Made by a program: the position numbers and the translations under genes | Shown here: piece after piece, positions 13,978 through 20,720 of the stretch | Numbering within the stretch: position 1 is the stretch's first letter | Layout of the letters: each line of letters begins with the position of its first letter | Notes under the pieces: generated by a model | Told to the model about the DNA's origin: nothing | Seen by the model: only the letters and a program-made list of their open reading frames with translations | Database searches by the model: none | Assembly: GCA_964572965.1 (NCBI GenBank) | Contig: CAZNHL010000068.1 | Location: 1-22,332, forward strand | DNA from: CAZNHL01 sp964572965 | GTDB taxonomy: Bacteria > Bacteroidota > Bacteroidia > Cytophagales > UBA9547 | Direction: 5' to 3' | DNA: 22,332 bases

Positions 13978-15434
13978 TATTGGATTACCAGTTTTTTTCG
14001 GTGTCCATTAAGTTCCAGTATATAAATTCCTGATTGTAAATGGCTAATATTGAGCCTGATAATTTCTTCTTTTATTTCCTGAGATAGGCATATCCGGCCT
14101 TCCATACTGTAGAGTATAAGTACAGCAGGCTTGCCATTGGTCAATATGTTTACTTCATAACTGGCAGGGTTTGGGTAAACATTGATTATACTTTCATGTG
14201 TCTGGTCTGTTAAAGAAGTAGTAGGATCTTCTTCAATTTTCTTAAAATTGTAATAGGCAATTGTGTCAAAATATATATTGCCACCAAGTGTATAACCGTT
14301 TGTATATTCTTTTGATGCATATGCACTGTCAATAGAAAGAAGATTGCCCTCGTTATCATCGTTATAATGATGAACCCGTGAATTAGGGCCAATAGTAAAG
14401 CTGCTATTGCAGTTATTATATTCACTGCTATTCAAGGACGAATGAAGTAGGCCACTGTATAAGAATTTCACTCGGGCTAATTGATCATATTTTGCGCCCC
14501 CGCAGGTGACCCTGGTATCAAGATTGGTTATAGAGCCAGTCAAACGAGAGTTCGATTCGTAGCTGTTCCCATTATAGATTGTTGTATCAAAATAGCTTAT
14601 TTTACTGTAATCAAAGCCATCCATTGGGTGATAATAGGGGAATGTTTTCCAGCTGGTAATCCGATTAAGATTGTCATAAGTAAACAAGCTATCAGTGCCA
14701 ATAATAAACCCATATCCTGGGGCATAACCGTAGAACTTTCGAGCTAATATTTTATTTGATGCTCCTTGATAACGATATACATAAGTAATAGGGTCTGGGT
14801 TTATAAGAATTCTGTATTTTGTGTTTTGTTCCCAAATAGAGCGGTCTTCTTTACTCAATCTTCCAAGTTCATCATATTGATAGTCATTTTCCCATCCATC
14901 TTTGATAACCATGGTAAAGTTGCTGTTGCTAAAATTAAAAGGTTCATATCTTCTGTAGAAGATATGTGCGTCATGGCTGTCATAAGCAAATGAATCTATT
15001 CTTTGTATTGCATGATGGTAGTAAGTATCTCCTCCGGGGAATGGTGCCCAGCTACGAGGGTTCGAGGGGTCTGGAGAGCCTATAATTGTCCAGTGTTGTA
15101 TAGATAGTGTTCTGTTTTTACTATCGTAGAGATATTTTCTATAGAAGCGGCTTGTATCAGGATAGAAAACTTTTATTGGGTTAGCATTTAGGGTTGTTGT
15201 TCTGAAAATTTGCTCCATTTCCAAAAGGTTGGAGCTGTTGTAATGAAAGATTATAGAGTCTTTGGTTATATAGTAATTAGCCTTTACCGTTCCCCCTGCT
15301 TTTGGAGCAATAGTATCTTTAATGTTATCTATAGGGTATTGTACCCTTATCGCATAAGTTGGTAGTTTAGTTACTTGTGCGAAAGTGGTCAAACTTGCAG
15401 CAAGGCAAAAAAGTGCTGATAGAAATTTTTCCAT
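13977..15434 (-). CDS. secreted YD-like repeat protein with T9SS tail (paralogue B)
   Basis: 485 residues from the ATG at 15434. A longer frame reaches 15479, but its extra 15 residues ('MGQTYISFHL...') precede what is plainly the signal peptide 'MEKFLSALFCLAASLTTFAQ', and the paralogue starts at the equivalent point, so the shorter start is preferred. 'VTKLPTYAI' follows directly, as in paralogue A ('VTKVPSYAI'), then 'DTIAPKAGG', YD-like units ('YLYDSKNRT', 'YQYDELGRL', 'FTYDNLNRI', 'AKYDQLARV') and a T9SS sorting domain (about 417-485, 'INVYPNPASYEVNI' ... 'LQSGIYILEL'). Similarity to paralogue A runs the whole length, with insertions in the middle. Extracellular; function unknown. Confidence 0.82.
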   Translation of the reverse strand: MEKFLSALFCLAASLTTFAQVTKLPTYAIRVQYPIDNIKDTIAPKAGGTVKANYYITKDSIIFHYNSSNLLEMEQIFRTTTLNANPIKVFYPDTSRFYRKYLYDSKNRTLSIQHWTIIGSPDPSNPRSWAPFPGGDTYYHHAIQRIDSFAYDSHDAHIFYRRYEPFNFSNSNFTMVIKDGWENDYQYDELGRLSKEDRSIWEQNTKYRILINPDPITYVYRYQGASNKILARKFYGYAPGYGFIIGTDSLFTYDNLNRITSWKTFPYYHPMDGFDYSKISYFDTTIYNGNSYESNSRLTGSITNLDTRVTCGGAKYDQLARVKFLYSGLLHSSLNSSEYNNCNSSFTIGPNSRVHHYNDDNEGNLLSIDSAYASKEYTNGYTLGGNIYFDTIAYYNFKKIEEDPTTSLTDQTHESIINVYPNPASYEVNILTNGKPAVLILYSMEGRICLSQEIKEEIIRLNISHLQSGIYILELNGHRKKLVIQ

Positions 15435-15720
15435 AGTACTGAATAGTATAAGGTGAAAGCTTATATAAGTTTGCCCCAATGAATAATGTTAGGCCTGCTT
15501 TATGAATACTACAAACAGCGTCATTAAAAAGTAACTTTGGCTTGACAATAAGCAGGTTGAAAATAGAACAAAGGACGATTTTCTGCGGTGAAAACAGGAA
15601 ATAAGCGGATAAATTATGAAATGGCACTAATTCCTGAGGGAGTTAAAAAGTCTTTGTGTTGTACACGAAGTTCCAGCATATTGTATTCTGCTCTTTTGAG
15701 GGAGATCAATGTGGGGGATA
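15435..15720. other. gene-free leader region upstream of paralogue B
   Basis: No supported gene. CCTGCTT (15494-15500) and AAGCAGG (15550-15556) form a 7-bp inverted repeat enclosing GTCA (15520-15523)/TGAC (15543-15546), so a weak nested structure is possible in the minus-strand leader. No convincing promoter was seen on the minus strand. Confidence 0.4.
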
Positions 15721-15770
15721 TTAAAAAGTAAGGGACAGTCTAAAATAGACTGTCCCTTACTTTTTAAAAA
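15721..15770 (-). terminator. long perfect terminator hairpin after the LRR gene
   Basis: A 22-bp perfect inverted repeat (15721-15742 with 15746-15767) and a three-base loop AAA, with A/T-rich ends. It lies 13 bases after the LRR gene stop, on the minus strand. The core reads AAGGGACAGTCTA/TAGACTGTCCCTT. The symmetric ends mean it could also stop plus-strand transcription. Confidence 0.88.
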
Positions 15771-15782
15771 TTTTGTTAATAA

Positions 15783-16667
15783 TTATTCTCCATCCCCGAA
15801 ATATACTTTACATGTTTTTGGAAGCATGGCTATAATTTTTTTCTGCTCTTTTTTCTCAATAGGATTTCCCACGAGATTGATTGTTTTCAGGTTTTTCAGG
15901 TTTGCAAACTCTTCAGGTAAAGAAGTAAGACTGTTCATTGCAAGATCGATCTCTTCAAGGTTTTTAAGACTGCCCATAGAGTGCGGAAGTTCATCGATCA
16001 TATTGGCGCGCAGGTAAAGTTGTTTTAAGTGAGTAAGCTGCCCTATTTCCATCGGAAGGTTGTGAAGGAAGTTTTTGTTCATGTTTAACTCTTTCAGATA
16101 GACAAGGTTCTTTATTTCCGGATGCATTTCCGTTATTTTGTTACTGCTGAGGTCAAGAAACATCAAAACTGCCAAGGAGTAAACTTCACTTGGGAAATTT
16201 GTTAGTTTATTGTTGAATAGGTTGATTTTTACAACATTATTAAGCAGGTTAAATTCAACAGGCAGGTGGTAGAGGACTTTCGAATTGAGATCTGCGCAAA
16301 AAACTTCTTCAGGAGCGCTGTAAATATTAGAAGTCTGGTGGCATTCTGTCATACATTCTCTTTCAAGATGTGGTACTGCATCTGTCATTCCCAATTCAAG
16401 AGCGGTTGCAAAATCGTGGCAAGGTTCGCTAGTCTGGTAGTCTGATTGGATACTTAAACCTCTTTTAGCTAGTGCCCTGTTATAGTAAGCAGAAGCATTG
16501 TCAGGGTGTTTACTGATCACATCTGTAAATTGCGAGATAGCAACAATGTAGTTTTTGCTATTAAGATTGGCTTTTCCTGCATTAAAAATGCTATCGAGAC
16601 CTGTGTTTTGTGAATAAGATAATTGAGTAAAGCCAATTAGCCCAATAATTAGTAAAAGTTGTTTCAT
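15783..16667 (-). CDS. exported TPR and leucine-rich-repeat protein
   Basis: 294 residues. A signal peptide (about 1-19, 'LLLIIGLIGFTQLSYS') is followed by a TPR-like helical pair (about 24-95, 'AISQFTDVISKHPDNASAYYNRALAK'), a short cysteine-containing linker (C83, C105, C109, C124), and about five and a half leucine-rich repeats of 23 residues (about 145-270), with the pattern 'L..L.L..N.(I/L)..LP.E...L..'. The region ends with a cap 'PKTCKVYFGDGE'. Both modules are protein-interaction folds, so it probably serves as a periplasmic or surface scaffold; no partner can be named. It has no T9SS tail, unlike its neighbours. Its 219-base upstream region is full of inverted repeats (see 16682-16728), and a 22-bp terminator follows. 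Confidence 0.85.
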   Translation of the reverse strand: MKQLLLIIGLIGFTQLSYSQNTGLDSIFNAGKANLNSKNYIVAISQFTDVISKHPDNASAYYNRALAKRGLSIQSDYQTSEPCHDFATALELGMTDAVPHLERECMTECHQTSNIYSAPEEVFCADLNSKVLYHLPVEFNLLNNVVKINLFNNKLTNFPSEVYSLAVLMFLDLSSNKITEMHPEIKNLVYLKELNMNKNFLHNLPMEIGQLTHLKQLYLRANMIDELPHSMGSLKNLEEIDLAMNSLTSLPEEFANLKNLKTINLVGNPIEKKEQKKIIAMLPKTCKVYFGDGE

Positions 16668-16681
16668 GTTATTTCAACTGC

Positions 16682-16728
16682 TGTACCCCTAATACGGGGT
16701 ACATTTCAAAAAGATGGTTTTAGGGGTA
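16682..16728 (-). promoter_or_regulatory. mutually exclusive hairpins in the LRR gene leader
   Basis: TGTACCCC (16682-16689) pairs with GGGGTACA (16696-16703), an 8-bp stem with a 6-base loop, ending 15 bases before the start codon. Part of the same strand, TACCCCTAA (16684-16692), is also fully complementary (9 bp) to TTAGGGGTA (16720-16728). The two pairings cannot coexist, as in attenuator-type switches. Strand and role are inferred from position. Confidence 0.4.
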
Positions 16729-16757
16729 TTAAAAAGGAATAATTCCGATAAAATACT

Positions 16758-16839
16758 TCGATGCTTCGATAAAAACAGAAATTGACCTATGCAATAGGCA
16801 GGCTATTTTCATTACTCTCGGAACTTAAATAAGCATCGA
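16758..16839 (-). promoter_or_regulatory. nested inverted repeat further up the LRR gene leader
   Basis: TCGATGCTT (16758-16766) and AAGCATCGA (16831-16839) are a 9-bp perfect inverted repeat. They enclose a small hairpin, CCTAT (16786-16790)-GCA-ATAGG (16794-16798). It could be part of one folded leader with the switch-like repeats at 16682-16728. Confidence 0.35.
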
Positions 16840-16841
16840 GT

Positions 16842-16871
16842 TGACTAATTATTCGGTGTATTCATTAGTCA
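16842..16871 (-). other. inverted repeat downstream of pepP
   Basis: TGACTAAT (16842-16849) and ATTAGTCA (16864-16871), 8 bp with a 14-base loop, begin 16 bases past the pepP stop. No T-tract follows, so if it ends transcription it is a weak terminator. Confidence 0.35.
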
Positions 16872-16886
16872 GAAGAACCGGATTTA

Positions 16887-18191
16887 TCAGAGGTGTTTTT
16901 GCCGGCTGTTCATTAAAGCTTCTATTTCATCAGCTTCAATAGGAATGTTGGCCATCATGTCAACAGGGCCATTTTCAGTAACCAGAATGTTATTCTCCAG
17001 GCGGATTCCTATAGCTTCTTTCGGAATATAGATACCGGGTTCGCAAGTAAGTATCATGCCCGCCTTAAATGCTTCAAAACGGCTTCCCACATCATGCACA
17101 TCCAGTCCAAGGAAATGAGAAACACCATGCATGAAATACTTCTTATATAAAGGGTTTGAATCTGACTGTTCTGCAACTTCTTCTGCTTTAAGAAGGTTAA
17201 GCTCTATTAGTTCTTTTTCGACTATTTTCGCTACTGCTTTATTATATTTTTCAAAAGTATTACCAACCGTTAATTGGCTAATGGCATATCGCATAATTCG
17301 AAGCACTGCATTATATACTTCTTTCTGGCGAGCACTGAATTTGCCATTGACAGGAATGGTACGTGTCATGTCTGCATTGTAATTGGCAACTCCTCCTGCT
17401 ACATCCATCAGGATGATATCACCATCTTTACATTGCTTATTGTTGTCATGGTAATGTAATATACAGCTGTCTGTGCCTGATGCAATAATTGCTCCATAAT
17501 CAGCAAAGCCATAGCCTTGCCTGATGAATTCATGGGCAAACTCTGCTTCAATTTCATATTCCCAAACATCCGGTTTAGTGTAGGTAAGCACGCGTCTGAA
17601 AGCAGCTTCAGTAAGGTTACAGGCTTCCTGAATAAGTCTGATCTCTGTATCTGATTTGATGGTTCTTAAACTTTGCAGCAGGGGAGAAAGCCTTTCATAT
17701 TTATGCAGCGGGAAATGTTCTTTGCACCATTTAATAAAGCGTGCATTGCGGCTTTCAACTTCAATGGTAGCCCTTACGTGTTCATTGGTTGGAAGATAAA
17801 TGTATTCAGCTTCGAAAATTAATGCATGCAGAACACTTTCAAATTGTGAGAGCCATTGTATGTTTTCTATTCCGGATACTGTACGGGCCTGTTCTTTTGT
17901 TAGTTTATGCCCTTCCCATACTTGTACAAGCTCATTTGTTTCTCTTATAAAAAGGACTTCTGTGAAACTCTTGTTCTGTGAGTCCGGGTAGAGTAAAAGG
18001 ATGGTTTGTTCCTGTTGAATACCGCTAAGATAAAAAAGGTCGCTGTTTTGTTTATACGCCATGTGGCCATCTGCATTGGTAGGCATATGGTCATTGGCAT
18101 GTATTACAGCGATCGCATTGTTTTTTAGTTTAGCCTTTAAGTTATTTCTATTTAGAATAAACAGTGCCTTATCTATCTCTACAGGTTTCAT
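16887..18191 (-). CDS. pepP: Xaa-Pro aminopeptidase (aminopeptidase P, M24B)
   Basis: 434 residues, close to E. coli PepP (441). It removes the N-terminal residue from peptides with proline in position two; cytoplasmic, dimetal enzyme. An N-terminal creatinase-like domain (about 1-165) precedes the pita-bread catalytic domain. All five metal ligands are visible: D263 ('ILMDVAGG'), D274 ('NADMTRTIPVNG'), H359 ('HGVSHFLGLDVHDVG'), E384 ('LTCEPGIYIP') and E399 ('IRLENNILVT'). The first motif reads DVAGGVANYNAD. The start codon overlaps the stop of the upstream Rrf2 gene in TAATG, so translation is coupled to that regulator and the two share a promoter. No operon role for the pairing is known to me. 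Confidence 0.96.
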   Translation of the reverse strand: MKPVEIDKALFILNRNNLKAKLKNNAIAVIHANDHMPTNADGHMAYKQNSDLFYLSGIQQEQTILLLYPDSQNKSFTEVLFIRETNELVQVWEGHKLTKEQARTVSGIENIQWLSQFESVLHALIFEAEYIYLPTNEHVRATIEVESRNARFIKWCKEHFPLHKYERLSPLLQSLRTIKSDTEIRLIQEACNLTEAAFRRVLTYTKPDVWEYEIEAEFAHEFIRQGYGFADYGAIIASGTDSCILHYHDNNKQCKDGDIILMDVAGGVANYNADMTRTIPVNGKFSARQKEVYNAVLRIMRYAISQLTVGNTFEKYNKAVAKIVEKELIELNLLKAEEVAEQSDSNPLYKKYFMHGVSHFLGLDVHDVGSRFEAFKAGMILTCEPGIYIPKEAIGIRLENNILVTENGPVDMMANIPIEADEIEALMNSRQKHL

Positions 18192-18625
18192 TATACCAGT
18201 TTGAATTTACTTCTGCCGTGAATTAAGTCGTCCAGCGTTGTGCCGTCAAGAATACCGGTAGTTGCATCACGTACTTCCTGCATGATGTGCCTGATTTCGC
18301 AGGTGGCTTCATCAATGCACTCTTCGCATTTCTGGTAATAAAGTTTACTTACGCAAGGGATCATAGCCAATGGACCATCAATCATACGTATTACGTTACC
18401 TACAGAAATTTCAGTGGTAGGTTTAGCAAGCTTATAGCCCCCGTTTTTTCCTCTCATAGAAAAAAGTATGGCATTGTTTTTTAATTCCAGAAGGATTGCT
18501 TCAAGAAATTTATGAGGTATACGTTCTTTTTCTGCAATTTCTGAAATGAGGAATAGTTTACCGTCATCCTGCTTTGCAAGGAATATAAGTGCTTTTAGTC
18601 CGTATTTAGCCTTTTTTGATAGCAT
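18191..18625 (-). CDS. Rrf2-family transcriptional regulator
   Basis: 144 residues, the usual Rrf2 length. The N-terminal winged helix is 'MLSKKAKYGLKALIFLA' followed by 'LISEIAEKERIPHKFLEAILLELK', and the wing is 'MRGKNGGYKLAKP'. A cysteine cluster C91-x8-C100-x2-C103-x5-C109 ('PC', then 'KCEECIDEATC') sits where IscR and NsrR carry an Fe-S cluster, but the spacing differs from both, so the ligand (Fe-S, zinc or none) is open. Rrf2 proteins respond to iron-sulfur status, nitric oxide or cysteine metabolites. It is the first gene of an operon with pepP (TAATG overlap) and is divergent from the epimerase gene across 150 bases, which could include its own operator; no clear palindrome was found there. 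Confidence 0.93.
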   Translation of the reverse strand: MLSKKAKYGLKALIFLAKQDDGKLFLISEIAEKERIPHKFLEAILLELKNNAILFSMRGKNGGYKLAKPTTEISVGNVIRMIDGPLAMIPCVSKLYYQKCEECIDEATCEIRHIMQEVRDATTGILDGTTLDDLIHGRSKFKLV

Positions 18626-18734
18626 TGAGGAAAATGTTTTTTCAAATTAATAAAATGTCCTGATTGCGATAACGAAATATACGGGTTTTTGATCGGAAAT
18701 TAAATAAAGCATATTAACTGTGAAATAAAAGACT

Positions 18735-18764
18735 TTTGGCAAAGCTTTATTTTTTATAAGTTTG
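18735..18764 (+). promoter_or_regulatory. Bacteroidota-type promoter of the epimerase gene
   Basis: TTTG at 18735-18738, an 18-base spacer, then TAAGTTTG at 18757-18764, an exact match to TAnnTTTG. The start codon is at 18776, only 11 bases after the -7 box, so the transcript would have a leader of only about 5-7 bases. Confidence 0.75.
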
Positions 18765-18775
18765 CTGTTATCAAG

Positions 18776-19771
18776 ATGAATACATATCACACTACAGATT
18801 TAAGTAATAGTACCTTTCTTGTTACAGGAGGTGCTGGTTTTATCGGGTCAAATCTGGTGTCTTACTTAGTGGCTCACGGGGCGGGAAAAGTAAGGGTATT
18901 AGATAATCTTTCTACCGGTTTTCTTAGGAATATAGAACAGTTTGTTTCGGAAGGCAAAGTTAGTTTTCTGGAAGGAGATATCAGGGATAAAGAGACATGT
19001 ACCAAGGCTTGTGATGGAGTTGACTATGTTTTGCATCAGGCGGCATTAGGTTCAGTACCAAGAAGTATCAAAGATCCCATAACCACAAATGCTGTTAATA
19101 CTGATGGTTTTTTAAATGTGTTAGTCGCAGCTCATGAGAAAGGAGTGAAGAGGTTGGTGTATGCTTCCTCTTCATCTGTTTATGGTGATGAACTTACCCT
19201 TCCCAAAAGAGAGTCATTAACGGGGAATTTGTTGTCTCCTTATGCCGTCACTAAAAAAGTGAATGAGCTTTATGCTGAAGTGTTTTCCCAGATATATGGA
19301 TTGGAGTTAATTGGCCTGAGATATTTTAATATTTTCGGACCTAATCAAAGTCCAAAAGGAGAATATGCAGCTTTAATACCTAAATTTATTAAGGCAATTA
19401 TTGAAGGCAACAAGCCGGAGATTTATGGAGATGGCGCTCAGGCACGCGACTTTACTTATGTGTCTAATGCTGTTCAGGCCAATATAAGGTCTTTATTTGT
19501 AAAAAATCCGGAAGCCTTAGGTCAGGTTTATAACATTGCTGTTGGTGATAATACTTCAGTAAATCAATTGTTCGATTTGTTGGCCAAAACAGCCGGCTCA
19601 GATTTAAAACCTGTTCATGTAGCGCCAAGAAAAGGAGATATCCGGGATAGTCTTGCAGATATATCCAAAGCCGAAAAATTGTTGAATTACAAACCTGAAG
19701 TCAAAGTAGAGAAAGGTTTGCAATTAACATATAACTGGTTCCTTGAAAACCAGGCCATATTATTAGATTAG
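18776..19771 (+). CDS. UDP-N-acetylglucosamine 4-epimerase-like SDR (WbpP/TviC type)
   Basis: 331 residues, extended short-chain dehydrogenase. The NAD-binding glycine motif is 'VTGGAGFIGSN' (16-26), the catalytic serine region 'ASSSSVYGD' (130-138), and the catalytic pair Y156 and K160 in 'SPYAVTKK'. The stretches 'HQAALGSVPRSIKDPITTNAV', 'GLRYFNIFGPNQSP', 'GDGAQARDF' and 'GDIRDSLADISKAEKLL' match P. aeruginosa WbpP as I recall it, an enzyme that interconverts UDP-GlcNAc (or its uronate) and the galacto form for surface polysaccharide. It starts a pair with the nucleotidyltransferase gene 25 bases downstream. The promoter is nearly abutting (see 18735-18764), and the first ATG fits the family start. 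Exact substrate preference cannot be read from sequence. Confidence 0.9.
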   Translation: MNTYHTTDLSNSTFLVTGGAGFIGSNLVSYLVAHGAGKVRVLDNLSTGFLRNIEQFVSEGKVSFLEGDIRDKETCTKACDGVDYVLHQAALGSVPRSIKDPITTNAVNTDGFLNVLVAAHEKGVKRLVYASSSSVYGDELTLPKRESLTGNLLSPYAVTKKVNELYAEVFSQIYGLELIGLRYFNIFGPNQSPKGEYAALIPKFIKAIIEGNKPEIYGDGAQARDFTYVSNAVQANIRSLFVKNPEALGQVYNIAVGDNTSVNQLFDLLAKTAGSDLKPVHVAPRKGDIRDSLADISKAEKLLNYKPEVKVEKGLQLTYNWFLENQAILLD

Positions 19772-19796
19772 AGAGCTATTAGCTCATTTTTGAATT

Positions 19797-20657
19797 ATGA
19801 AAGGAATTATTCTTGCAGGAGGCAGCGGTACGCGCTTACATCCTTTGACTTTGGCAGTAAGTAAACAACTGATGCCAATTTATGATAAACCCATGATATA
19901 CTACCCTTTATCAGTATTGATGATGGCTGGTATTCGTGAAATTTTGATTATTTCAACACCGCATGATTTACCCCATTTCAAACGTTTGTTAGGTGATGGT
20001 GCGTCAATAGGATGCCGTTTTGAATATGCAGAACAACCTAGCCCTGATGGCTTGGCTCAGGCATTTATTATTGGAGAGAAATTTATTGGTAACGATAAAG
20101 TGGCTTTGATTCTTGGAGATAATATTTTCTATGGTTCAGGTTTAGGCACTTTACTTAAAGAGAATAACGATCCTGACGGCGGGGTAGTTTATGCTTATCA
20201 CGTGACTGATCCGGAGCGTTATGGAGTTGTCGAATTTGATGATAATAATAATGTTTTGTCTATTGAAGAAAAACCTTCTAAGCCAAAGTCTCATTATGCC
20301 GTGCCTGGTCTTTATTTCTATGACAATAGTGTGATTGAAGTGGCAAAGAATATTAAGCCAAGTGCACGTGGTGAGTACGAAATTACAGATGTCAATAAAG
20401 AATATCTTGCAAAAGGAAAATTGAAAGTTGGTATTCTGAATAGAGGTACAGCATGGCTTGATACCGGAACTCATGCATCTTTAATGCAGGCAGGACAGTT
20501 TGTGCAGGTGATTGAAGAACGACAAGGTCTAAAAATAGGCTGTATTGAAGAAATTGCTTACCGAATGAAGTTTATTGATGCAAATCAATTGCGAAGAGTA
20601 GCAGAGCCCCTGGTTAAAAGTGGGTATGGGAAATACCTTTTAGATTTAATTAAATAA
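19797..20657 (+). CDS. rfbA: glucose-1-phosphate thymidylyltransferase
   Basis: 286 residues, normal for short-form RmlA/RfbA (about 290). It makes dTDP-glucose from glucose-1-phosphate and dTTP, the first step toward dTDP-rhamnose and other deoxysugars; cytoplasmic. Signatures are 'GGSGTRLHPLT' (8-18), 'DKPMIYYPLSVLM', 'EQPSPDGLAQAF' (79-90), 'LGDNIFYG' (106-113), 'VVEFD' and 'EEKPSKPKSHYAVPGLYFYD', then 'RGTAWLDTGTHASLM'. It lies 25 bases after the epimerase and is closed by a terminator. The rfbB, rfbC and rfbD partners are not in the window, so this pair is either a detached part of a polysaccharide locus or serves genes elsewhere. Confidence 0.96.
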   Translation: MKGIILAGGSGTRLHPLTLAVSKQLMPIYDKPMIYYPLSVLMMAGIREILIISTPHDLPHFKRLLGDGASIGCRFEYAEQPSPDGLAQAFIIGEKFIGNDKVALILGDNIFYGSGLGTLLKENNDPDGGVVYAYHVTDPERYGVVEFDDNNNVLSIEEKPSKPKSHYAVPGLYFYDNSVIEVAKNIKPSARGEYEITDVNKEYLAKGKLKVGILNRGTAWLDTGTHASLMQAGQFVQVIEERQGLKIGCIEEIAYRMKFIDANQLRRVAEPLVKSGYGKYLLDLIK

Positions 20658-20666
20658 CCAATTGAT

Positions 20667-20700
20667 ATAAAAAGGAAGCTTAAAAGGCTTCCTTTTTTAT
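20667..20700 (+). terminator. intrinsic terminator after rfbA
   Basis: GGAAGC (20674-20679) pairs with GCTTCC (20687-20692), extended by five A:T pairs (20669-20673 with 20693-20697), then more T's to 20698. Confidence 0.88.
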
Positions 20701-20720
20701 GTTCATCTAATTTCTGATCT

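Noticed and set aside
12001..15434. Rhs-type polymorphic toxin pair
   Set aside because: YD-like units are present, but there is no Rhs core-closing motif, toxin domain or immunity gene, and both proteins end in T9SS domains.
15435..15479. Upstream extension of paralogue B to 15479
   Set aside because: The extra residues precede a standard signal peptide, and the paralogue begins at the equivalent later methionine.
15532..15539. TAACTTTG, an exact -7 box on the plus strand
   Set aside because: No plus-strand gene follows and no clear -33 box at the right distance.
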